DNA of 64,000 nt from Coenobita brevimanus (lineage: Eukaryota > Arthropoda > Malacostraca > Decapoda > Coenobitidae), in the NCBI GenBank assembly GCA_032717465.1, contig CM064732.1, forward strand, positions 24,814,297-24,878,296. Reading direction: 5' to 3'. The notes below the pieces were generated by a model that was given only the letters and a program-made list of their open reading frames with translations, did not search any database and was not told the origin of the DNA. The position numbers were made by a program, and so were the translations under genes. Shown one piece after another: positions 25,196 to 34,796 of this stretch; positions within the stretch are counted from its first letter, which is position 1, and the number at the start of each line of letters is the position of its first letter.

Positions 25196-25415
25196 CAGGG
25201 ACTCTACTCATACTTACTCGTGAGTGAGAGACTTGTTAATAATTCCAAGACAAATAAAAATAGTCCCATACTATTCTTTACCTCTCCTGTCATTGCTTGA
25301 CAAATGGGAAAGAAGATTATCTACTTACAAAGCTACTCAAGTATAACAACTGCTCGTCCACAAGTCTAATATATATATAACTTCTCTACAAGTAACTACA
25401 AAGTCTTTTATGACA
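24777..25415 (+). mobile_element. LTR (left) of a non-coding LTR-type element
   Basis: 639 bp bounded by TG...CA ('tgttaggagtcc' to 'tcttttatgaca'), nearly identical to 27954-28593. It contains a GATA/GACA-rich patch near 24810, a CA-rich patch near 25000 and a (GA)n microsatellite at 25157-25192. It is followed two bases later by a primer-binding-site-like 'tggtagcag'. A related solo copy lies at 59024-59599. Confidence 0.82.
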
Positions 25416-25417
25416 TT

Positions 25418-25432
25418 TGGTAGCAGCGAAGG
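25418..25432 (+). promoter_or_regulatory. Candidate primer binding site
   Basis: 'tggtagcagcgaagg' lies 2 nt after the left LTR, where LTR elements place the site that pairs with a tRNA 3' end. The first nine bases fit the CCA end of animal initiator methionine tRNA as I recall it (inference). Beyond that the match is poor. Confidence 0.5.
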
Positions 25433-26434
25433 TATACGAACCTCGTCTACGAATCAACAGTGAATTCCTACAAAATATCAAGATTGAAAACAAGAATACC
25501 TCTCACAACCAACAACTTACAACCAGCTCCTGACAGTTCTCTCCAACCAGCCCCCTCCGTCTCCCCGATCATCACGCTGATGTAGAGGTGAAGAGGTGAC
25601 AGGACGCCTTGCAAGTAGTTTAACAAAGTACTGATACAAACAATCTTGAAATTTCTATGACGAACCAACGAACTACAACCATCTACAATCAACTACAAGT
25701 AACAACTCTAAGAGTCGTCTGTATAATCTTCTACACGCACCTACAAGTAGCGGCAGTCTTCATCCTACAACGAGTAAATCACAAGAAAAAAGGACCACGA
25801 ATACCTCGAGGAAGAAAAACGGAACAAACAAACGAAGAGTGAGACACGACTCATAACTCATCCTACTCACTCGTCTTCACTCAAGTTACTCATCGCTACT
25901 CATTTACTCACAAGAGCTACCAGTGTGGGAAGTCGACGTCATCATGCGTGCTTGCTGAAAAGACGCCACGTCAGTCAACTCACCACCTGCACCATCACTA
26001 ACACCATTCCCACCACGGTAAAAATTAGTGAGTTACATAGTTACTTCATTTATACAATACACAGTGATAGACAATAAGCTTTTGCACAAACATATAAAAC
26101 GTGCAGTATAGTTACAGCTTAAATACACATACTTACTTCAGTTATCTGCATAACTCAAACACTAAATTATCACCAGCAATATATATTCTACACTGTATAT
26201 ATTCATTCATTTATTATAACATTTATTTACTACCAACGAGTGTTACCATTTATACCTACATAAAATACGTGTTTCATACATACAACTATACATTATATCT
26301 ACAAAGTAATAAAGAAAATATACCATCACAGTTACTCAGTGAGCAATTAAAAGAACTGTATTTAACATTTATTAGTTAAAGCTACCTAGTGGAAACATAT
26401 AAATTAAGTTACAAGGTAAACTAGAGAAAAAAAA

Positions 26435-26569
26435 ATGGCCAACACAAATGACGTTAGCAAGAGTGAACATCTTCAACACAATCGTGAAGACAGTGATTTC
26501 TACATAGTTCTGACACACATATTACCCACGACAGGTACAAGTGAACAACAAGTCAGTGTCTATAGTTAA
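26435..26569 (+). other. 44-codon open frame in the LTR element interior
   Basis: An ATG in an A-rich context (26435) opens 44 codons beginning 'MANTNDVSKSEHLQHN'. It is the first sensible start after the primer-binding-like site and could be the stump of a gag start. It has no recognisable domain. Confidence 0.25.
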
Positions 26570-27054
26570 TACTGTATATAGTGTACATATTTTTTTTATA
26601 TAAAATAACAAAATATGGGGCTATATAATATCATTTTCAGTAAAACCTGTGCAATATAAACTAAACTTTAAAAAAGTATCCCAAGGAAATTAGTCAGTAA
26701 TTATGCAACCATGAACAACATAGAAAAAGCGTACACAAGCGAAGAAAAACAAACTATAGAAAATCAATACATACAAAAAAAAAAAAAAAAAAGAAAGAAA
26801 GAAAGAAAAAGTAAGAAAGAAAAACGAGAGAAATAGAGTAAGATCACATAACAAACAAATGAAAATAAGTGTGTTACTACATATGTCAAAATACCACATA
26901 AACTACAAACAAAAAAGCAAATTGTTGTCTCCACAAGCAAGTGGCATGGCACATCATCACATAAACTCCTTCCATAAGTGAAACAAAAAGCAGAGTGTTG
27001 TCTCCACGAGCCAGTGGCAAGTCACATCATCACTATCATCAACCGCAGCATGAC

Positions 27055-27620
27055 CGGATTCATATGTCAGGACTGCAATTATTACAATTATGTAACGACA
27101 AACGATTGCATTATGTTACACTTGCTACAATTATGTAACTACAAACGATATATAACAATTATGTAACTCCATATTATAATTATGTAACGACAAACGATTG
27201 CATTATGTTACACTTGCTACAATTATGTAACTACAAACAAGATGTACCATTTATGTAACAGTTGCATTAACAAGATGTAACTTTTATGTAACTTTAACTA
27301 CAGTTATGTTACTACAAAAGATATGTAACAATTATGTAACGACAAACGATTGCATTATGTTACACTTTGCCAATTAACAGTTGCATTAACAAGATGTAAC
27401 TTTTATGTAACTTTAACTACAATTATAAGGCCAAGACACTTATGTAACAGTTGCATTAACAAAATGTAACTACAATTATAAGGCCAACACAATTATGCAT
27501 TACCACAATATTTTGTAACAATTCATAAAATGTTACAATTATGTATTACCACAATGTTAGTACAATATTATAAGTCATACAACTATAGCACAATTCTGTA
27601 TTACCAGTATCATCATACAA
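27055..27620. repeat. 'acaattatgtaac' tandem block
   Basis: Short modules 'acaattatgtaac', 'gacaaacgattgcattatg' and 'agttgcattaacaag' recur in changing order across about 560 bp inside the LTR element, giving a higher-order minisatellite. Confidence 0.8.
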
Positions 27621-27953
27621 GTTAGGTGAAATATTAGACATTACTAAAGTGATAACTCAATATGTAATGTATAACCTAGCAGTATTACCATTGCACAATT
27701 ATATGCGTATGTCTGTTATACATACATTTCTCACAAAATGTATACAACTTGTTTAAAATGTAATATTACTGAATAATCGCTATTTACTATGAATATTATA
27801 TGTATACAATATTCATACAATTATGTTACTTTTACAATATTATGTATTTCACTTAATTAGCTTATAAGTTCATTATAATGTGTATATAATATGTATTAAT
27901 ATGTTATGACTATTAACTGTCGATGGTACGCCATTTTTGCGTGACTGAGCATA

Positions 27954-28333
27954 TGTTAGGAGTCCATATTATAATTACAAATCATAATAGACAAGTAGAT
28001 AAATAGACAGATAAATAGACAGATAGACAGCTCTATGCGAGCCTGGGAATGGGAAATGATCTTGCAAGTTACACTGAGGAAAAGCTGACGACAGATTACG
28101 AAGTAGCCAGTAAGGAGATGATGCAGTTAGGTGTCAGCAATTCACCAGGTGAACAAAGCCTTGTTGACCATACACACACATACACACATACTCACACACA
28201 GGCTTCTAGAACTTTCCAATCACAGGGAACACACGTGATACGACTTCTGTTTCACCAGAATTTAGGAAAGAGAGCTCAGAAGGAGACAGGCCATAGAAGC
28301 GGCAGGGAGTGGCAAGAAGGGCTTAGCAACATG

Positions 28334-28376
<43 letters not shown>

Positions 28377-28593
28377 ACTCTACTCATACTTACTCGTGAG
28401 TGAGAGACTTGTTAATATTTCCAAGACAAATAAAAATAGTCCCATACTATTCTTTACCTCTCCTGTCATTGCTTGACAATTGGGAAAGAAGATTATCTAC
28501 TTACAAAGCTACTCAAGTATAACAACCACTCGTCCACAAGTCTAATATATATATATAACTTCTCTACAAGTAACTACAAAGTCTTTTATGACA
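27954..28593 (+). mobile_element. LTR (right) of the non-coding LTR-type element
   Basis: 640 bp, TG...CA, a near-identical direct copy of 24777-25415 including the (GA)n tract (28336-28372). Its last base overlaps the right copy of the 52-bp flanking repeat. High similarity between the LTRs suggests a fairly recent insertion compared with the LINE relics around it. Confidence 0.85.
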
Positions 28594-28644
28594 CACCATC
28601 ATGTTTATTCGTATCACTTTAAAGGTCATTACCAAACCATTTCA
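28593..28644. repeat. 52-bp direct repeat, right copy
   Basis: Identical to 24393-24444; see the left copy. Confidence 0.9.
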
Positions 28645-28693
28645 CGCCACTGCAGATCATTTCAGGTCTGAAGGTCTCTCCCTAATAATGCAC

Positions 28694-28816
<123 letters not shown>

Positions 28817-28899
28817 AAATTATATCCAGGAAAGTGGAGGAACTAAAATGGATGGTTTCATATTTTTCCCCCTTTGTGACTCCTAAGCCTATAAACCTA

Positions 28900-29112
28900 T
28901 TTTCCTGTAAGCTTGTTTTCGTTTAATCTCCGCTCTCTCCTCCTTACTTTCTTACATCTGCCCCTCTTTCTCTTTTTTTCTCATGCTTCTCCCCTTACTC
29001 TTTCCTTCATGCTTTCTTGCTTGTCTTTCGCTTTTTGTTTTTTCTATTTCCTTTCCTCTCACGTATTTCATGCCCCTCTTTCTCTGCTTCTAACTCCTTT
29101 GCTCTCTGTCTA

Positions 29113-29178
<66 letters not shown>

Positions 29179-29310
29179 ACTCTCTCTCTCTTTCTTAAAC
29201 AGTTCTGTTTTGCCCGCTCCTCCGCTTATGGTGTTCTTGCAATGATGCATATAATTTTAAGGAATTTATTTTCCTACTGCGGGACTAATGTCAAAGATGT
29301 TGGTTTTGTG
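28900..29310. repeat. CT-rich block, (GTCT)n/(CT)n and a unique body repeated at 32510-32690
   Basis: (GTCT)n and (CT)n at 29106-29177 are followed by 'cttatggtgttcttgcaatg' and about 90 bp that recur, diverged, at 32595-32690. In both places the order is CT tract, body, GT tract. Confidence 0.8.
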
Positions 29311-29419
29311 TGTGTGTGTGTGTGTGTATGTGTGTAAATTTGCATGTATTTATGTTAATTGTTTTGTGTGTGTGTGTGTGTGTGTATGTGTGTAAATTTG
29401 CATGTATTTATGTTAATTG

Positions 29420-29478
<59 letters not shown>

Positions 29479-29490
29479 TGTGTGTGTGTG
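29307..29490. repeat. (GT)n minisatellite with 'gtaaatttgcatgtattta' spacers
   Basis: (GT)n runs alternate with a roughly 30-bp spacer containing 'gtaaatttgcatgtattta' (two copies, at about 29334 and 29392). The same spacer lies on the other side of the LINE, at 30870-31130. Confidence 0.9.
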
Positions 29491-30831
29491 TTCTTACCTA
29501 ATTGTTCTTACCTAATTGTATCTTTACAGGAAAGAGTCAAGCTCGTACTGTCCCGTGTCTTAAACCATATTTATCGTACATATCCTTAAATTTGTGAATT
29601 GTTTTGGCACACACTATTTCATTCGGTAGTGCATTCCATTGATCAATTGCTCTGTTTGGGAAACTGAATTTCCTTACGTCTTTATCACCTCTCTTCTTTT
29701 GCAGTTTTTTTGCAGTGTCCTCTTGCTGATGCTTCTCCATATGTTAAGTAATCATTTATGTCTATTTTCTCCTTCCCTGATATGCACTTATATAGCATTA
29801 TCATGTCACCTCTTTTCCTTCTCTCCTGTGGTGTTGGTAGATTCAGTTTATTTAGTCTTTCTTCGTAGCTTAGGTCCCTTAAGCTTGGTATCCATCTTGT
29901 AGCGGCCCTTTGAACTTTTTCAATCTTGACTATGTGTTTTTTGAGATGAGGACTCCAGACTACTGATGCATATTCCAGGGTTGGTCTAATGAATGATGTT
30001 ATTATCCTTCTTAGCATGTCTTCATTTATGTATGTGAATGCTATTCTCATATTGCAAGCAGTGTATACATGTTCCGTACCTTCTCGCTGATGTGGTCAGC
30101 CAGAGATAGTCTGTTATTGATAATCACACCTAGGTCTTTCTCTCTTTCTGATGTGTATAGGGTTTTGTTTCCTAACTTATAATCCCAATCATGTCTTTTT
30201 CCACTTTTACCAAACTTGATTACATGACACTTGTCCACATTGAATTCCATTTGCCATGTACTACTCCATTCATGAAGTTTACTTAATTCTTCTTGTAGCT
30301 CTTTACAAGAGTCTGTGTTAGTAATTCTCCTTTGTATTTTTGCATCATCTGTAAACATATTCAGATAGCTCTCATTTCCAGTGTTACTGTTTTTATCATT
30401 TATATACACTAAAAACATGATTGGTGCCAGCATTGAACCCTGTGGTACTCCACTAGTCACTTCTTTCCATGATGAGTAGTTTCCTCTTAGTACTGTTCTC
30501 ATTTCTCTTTTTATGAGAAAGTCTTGCATCCAACAAAACAGTTTGCCTCGAATTCCTCCTTGATGGTACAGTTTCCATAAAAGTCTTTGGTGTGGTACTG
30601 TGTCGAAAGTTTTCTTGAAATCTAAATAGATACTGTCCACCCATCCTTCCCTTTCCTGTATTGTGTTTGTTACTCTGTCATAGTAGCTTAACAGATTAGT
30701 AACACATGATTTTCCTTTTCTGAAACCAAACTGTCTTTCTGTTACCATACTGTGTTCTTCTAGATGATTTACCCAAGCTTTTCTTAGAAGCTTTTCTAAT
30801 ACCTTGCTTACAACACAGGTCAGTGATACTG
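29491..30831 (-). mobile_element. CR1-like LINE, 5'-truncated, inside a (GT)n minisatellite
   Basis: Minus-strand non-LTR element. The 3' end (low coordinate) consists of two 14-bp copies of 'caattaggtaagaa' followed by (CA)n. The 5' end stops abruptly at 30831 within RT motif 1 and joins (CA)n. The same minisatellite spacer lies on both flanks, so the element appears to have inserted into it. The longer copy at 52311-56400 is very similar. Confidence 0.9.
29537..30830 (-). pseudogene. CR1-like LINE reverse transcriptase
   Basis: The main frame (30830-30047) covers RT from 'VSLTCVVSKVLEKLLRKAWV' through 'QFGFRKGKSCVTNLLSYYDR', 'IYLDFKKTFDTVPHQRLLWK' (motif A), 'VTSGVPQGSMLAPIMFLVYI' and 'FTDDAK' (motif C, where the usual FADD has Thr). 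A one-base loss near 30050 shifts into 'MRIAFTYINEDMLRRIITSF' and the C-terminal domain. An A-run near 29705-29720 shifts to the tail 'KFSFPNRAIDQWNALPNEIV'. The part of the long frame beyond 30832 is translated (CA)n and is not protein-coding sequence. Confidence 0.9.
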
Positions 30832-30832
<1 letters not shown>

Positions 30833-30871
<39 letters not shown>

Positions 30872-30910
30872 GTAAATTTGTATGTATTTATGTGAATAGT
30901 TTTGTTTGTT

Positions 30911-30985
<75 letters not shown>

Positions 30986-31014
30986 TGTAAATTTGCATCT
31001 ATTTATGTGAATAG

Positions 31015-31087
<73 letters not shown>

Positions 31088-31125
31088 TGTGAGAGGGTAA
31101 ATTTGCATGCATTTATGTGAATAGT

Positions 31126-31186
<61 letters not shown>
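30833..31186. repeat. (GT)n/(GA)n minisatellite
   Basis: Long (GT)n runs, a (GA)n run at about 31053-31085 and three copies of the 'gtaaatttg(c/t)atgtattta' spacer. It continues the array interrupted by the LINE. Confidence 0.9.
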
Positions 31187-31188
<2 letters not shown>

Positions 31189-32509
31189 CGAGAGAGGTTT
31201 TTTTTTTTGTGCTTGCTCGTTATTCGATAAAGAGAGAGGGTAGTAAAGTCGCAGATAGTGCAATGACACACAACATGGTGGACAAAGTGACCCCGAGATT
31301 CCCCATTCGAACACTGCCTTCCCCACATCTGCTCCTCGCAGTCCCTCACCCTTTTAACACTTTCTGTCACTATTACACACCTATCACCCGCTACCCACCC
31401 CTCAGCAGCCTCTACCCACACTCTTATTAACCCTTCCTGACATCCTCTTTCCACCCAGTCTACAACTTGACTTGCCGCAAACCCCTCACACCCCGCGACA
31501 TCACAAACCATGTCTTCACATGACACTCCCTCCTTACACTTCCAGGTCTCCTTACGTAATCCCAAAACCTTAGTTTCATCACTTAACATTCTCACTCACC
31601 CCTTACACTCTCTTCCCATACTACCCACACTCTCTCCGCACCATCACAACTTCTCCTCAGACCACCTTCCCCAAACAACCATGTCCTCTTGCCACGCATC
31701 CACATTTCCTCCCCAGACTATCACACGTCCACCTCACACCCAGCACTCTCTCCAAAAAATTACACCCCACCTTCATACCACCACACCCCTTTCCAAAACC
31801 TCAAGCCCCCTTCCATGATCACAAATCCCCTCTCAAACCCTCAGTTCCCCTCCCTGCACACCATGACATCCCATTCTTGAACCCCCACATCACAGTTCCC
31901 CAGCTAAACCCCTCAAGGTCAATACAATGCTGGGTGTTTTGAGGGTGTGCCCTCGTCAGTTTAGCAGACTTCCTTTTACATTTATCCCTATCAACTGCTC
32001 AACCTATCCTAAGCCCTTCACTACGAGGGGTATTTCTACAGCTAAGTAAATTCATTTGATGATATTATAAGCAAGTGGGAAGCCGTCATCGTGTTGAAGA
32101 GGTTAACGGAGACTATTTCTTACTCTCTCAGCGTTAGTGTCTTTTTTATACTGAATAAAGTTGTTTCGCGGTATCAGGAACAAAATATGAACATCATCCT
32201 TTTGAGGGAAATGTTACTGACTTCCTTATTCCTTCATTACGTGGAGTTCCTCTTTTGGCGAAAGAGAGTGTCGCAAAGGATCATGAATAATAATTGTGTC
32301 CACTCCGTCTTGCTCAAGAGGCTAAAGGAAACGAATTTTTAATCTACTCAATCTCTGGAGTCTCTCATAATCTGTCAAGTGGTGGGAAGAAAGAAAATGG
32401 AAGTAATGGTGCTACGAGGGTTAAAATGTGTTGATAATGTGACTCCTTTGTAATAAAAGATAATACAGTCTCCCTTTATTTTAAAGAAGGTTCTCATTGG
32501 TTGTCATAT
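31187..32509. other. Unassigned intergenic DNA
   Basis: C/A-rich on the plus strand from about 31290 to 31900. No gene supported: the frames 31510-31818 and 31113-31595 lack family motifs and are biased in composition. Confidence 0.4.
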
Positions 32510-32746
32510 AGATCTCTCTCTCTCTGTCTCTGTCTGTCTCTCTCTCTCTCTCTCTGTCTTGAATACTCCTGTTTTCCCAGCTCCTAGCAAGTCTCATGAG
32601 CATCCGCCTATGGTGTTCTTGCAGTGATGAATATAATTTTTAGAAATTTACTTTCCCACTGCCCTAGCTGATGACAGCGGTGTTAGTTTTTTTTTTTTTT
32701 TTTTTTTTGGGGGGGATGAAAAATATGCTCTTGTTAATGAAAATAG

Positions 32747-32796
<50 letters not shown>

Positions 32797-32800
32797 TCTT
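32510..32800. repeat. Second copy of the CT tract-body-GT tract unit
   Basis: (CT)n at 32513-32556, the 'gcctatggtgttcttgcagtg' type body, a T-run at 32687-32708, then (GT)n at 32749-32795. A diverged copy of 29106-29340. Confidence 0.8.
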
Positions 32801-33411
32801 ACCTACCCATACTGAAGAACCCTTTTTTAACCTAATAGAAAATGAGTCATATCCTCTAAAATACACATTCAGTATAATCGAGGTATACAGTATGTTGCTA
32901 TTTGTTTTCCTTCGCCTTCCTCGGTACTTAGCGTTCCGTAACTTCACATTTTTTTTAATGAAATATAATTCTTCAAGGGAGTCAGTGAAAAAGCTGTTGC
33001 CTACTTTCGTTATTCTCCTTCGGCATTAAACACATCACATGTTTACTACAAATTCCTTTCATGAATGTAATAGGTGTCAGTTTCTTATTCTGTTTACCAT
33101 GTGAGATACATCCTTATAAGAATCATCAGTTACTTTCTTGCTTGCTTTCCTAAGTCTTCCTCGGTACTTATCACACCACATCCATCATCCTGGCTTGTAT
33201 ACCATGATTACATAGATTAATAAAAAATGCTCCACCATAAGCACAGAGTTAAGCTATATAAGCAAATTTTAGCGAAAATTAAACAGTATATAACCACCGT
33301 AAAGAAACAGCTTCCTTTGCTGTCGACAGGTGCTCTAGGTGCCTAATTAGACAATTTAGCATAGTACACACACGCACACACGTACTCTTAGTTCTTCTTC
33401 TTGCTAGTTTT

Positions 33412-33413
<2 letters not shown>
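32801..33413. other. Unassigned intergenic DNA
   Basis: AT-rich. The segment 'cttcctcggtactta' occurs twice (about 32917 and 33157). No gene supported. Confidence 0.4.

Positions 33414-33476
<63 letters not shown>
33414..33476. repeat. (CA)n microsatellite
   Basis: About 63 bp of (CA)n followed by a G-run, 30 bp outside the piggyBac element. Confidence 0.95.
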
Positions 33477-33478
<2 letters not shown>

Positions 33479-33919
33479 GGGGGGGGAAGAAATGACAAAA
33501 TTTAACCCGCCCCGTCCCGGCAACTTTTCGACCACTGGTACCCCCCAATCCCGGGCAATTTTCGACCTTTTTTTTTTTTGCTTAAACTTTCGCTTTTGGT
33601 CAGAAACAATGGCCGGTGGCAAAGAAAGTGGTCCCTGGGGTCCCTAATTAGCTTAACCAGGTATGCGTTCGTCCCACCTGGTCCCGTGTTCTCCCTATGC
33701 GGTGTGAGCATCAAACGTTTTCTATGGTATTATAAGTTTGGGAAACCAATGAAAGTAAGTAGAAATGAATTTATTACAAACATAAAAACATGTGATAAAA
33801 GAGTATATTGGATTTTATACAAAAATAGAGCAGGAATAACCATTGTACCATCGTGAGAAACGAGCAAAATCGGCCAACTTGGTTCCGATGAATCGCTAAC
33901 ATTCTAAAATCATGATACA

Positions 33920-34735
33920 TATAATTTTTTTTACTTACATAATACTTCTACAATAACATTATACCATTTTACAATATATTGAACTGTTTTTACGTATTCA
34001 CAGGCCTTTTGATAACATTTAGCGTAATGCTAGCGCTAAATTACGTAGTGAGTGAACTCGCTGTGACTGATGTTTCAACTCGTATTGTGCTTTTTCTACT
34101 AACATAATACCTTTCTAATATTATTATACACTTTTCAACTTTATATAACTGTTTTGAGATTATTTCAGGCCTTACGTAAATATATAGCGTAATATTAGCG
34201 CATAGTAACACACACGGTGAAGTCGCTATGACAACTAATTCAACTTACAACCTATTTTTTTACTTATATAATTATTCTACACTAACATTGCACATGTAAA
34301 CACTTGATATAATTGATATTACATCATTTCTGAACGTACGATGGAACTTAGCGTCATATTTGCGCGTACTTACACAGGGAGTGTTATCGCGATATCATTT
34401 GTTTCATCTTACACAAGTAATCAACTTATAAAATACCTTACTACTAACATTACAACATCATCCACTGTATATAATTCCTATCACATACTTACTGACCAGA
34501 ATGTGGGTGTACTCGTGACATCAATTATGACAACTTACAGTAATGTTCAACTTATACGTTTTATTCATGCTAACATTACACCCGTTTCCACTTTATTTCC
34601 TTGCTATCACATATTTACTGACCAGATTTACACAGTGGGTGTAGTTTTGATAACAATTCTTTCCACTTACACTAATTCTCATCTTATACATTACTTTTCT
34701 GAAAAAATAACACCCGTTTCAACTTTATATTTGAC
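33920..34735. repeat. Tandem repeat in the 3' non-coding part of piggyBac element 1
   Basis: Five to six diverged units of about 130-170 bp, each with an 'actaacattacacc' block, a 'caactttatataa' block, then 'cacatatttactgaccag' or 'caggcc', and 'tcttgataacaatt'-like text. The 132-codon plus-strand frame at 34341-34739 is a translation of these units, not a gene. Confidence 0.75.
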
Positions 34736-34796
34736 TTAGCACCTACTGACTGGCCTTACCATTATCATGAGCGTCATTTCGCCTTCCCACACAGTT

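Larger units (their letters stand above)
25416..27953 (+). mobile_element. Internal region of the LTR-type element, non-coding
   Basis: 2.5 kb between the LTRs with no gag, protease, RT or integrase motif. It is AT-rich, with an A-run at 26776-26792 and a tandem block at 27055-27620. An obvious polypurine tract before the right LTR is missing. LTRs plus a long non-coding interior fit a LARD-type (large retrotransposon derivative) element moved in trans. A Penelope-like origin is the main alternative, because partial inverted terminal copies are known there. Confidence 0.6.

Noticed and set aside
24777..25415. Hammerhead ribozyme in the LTR
   Set aside because: A CTGACGA occurs near 24908, but no GAAA core partner at proper spacing and no closing stems were found.
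26101..27166. Small frames as gag or pol of the LTR element
   Set aside because: No zinc knuckle, protease DTG, RT YxDD or integrase motif was seen in any frame.
29491..29520. Splice-site-like 'ggtaag' and 'tttacag' motifs
   Set aside because: They are part of the LINE 3' terminal repeat and recur in both LINE copies; no exon is attached.
30832..31595. Extension of the RT frame into His/Thr repeats, and nearby 107-160-codon frames
   Set aside because: The His/Thr part is translated (CA)n; the LINE match stops at 30831.
34341..34739. 132-codon plus-strand frame
   Set aside because: It lies on tandem repeat units inside piggyBac 1 and shows no conserved residues beyond the repeat.
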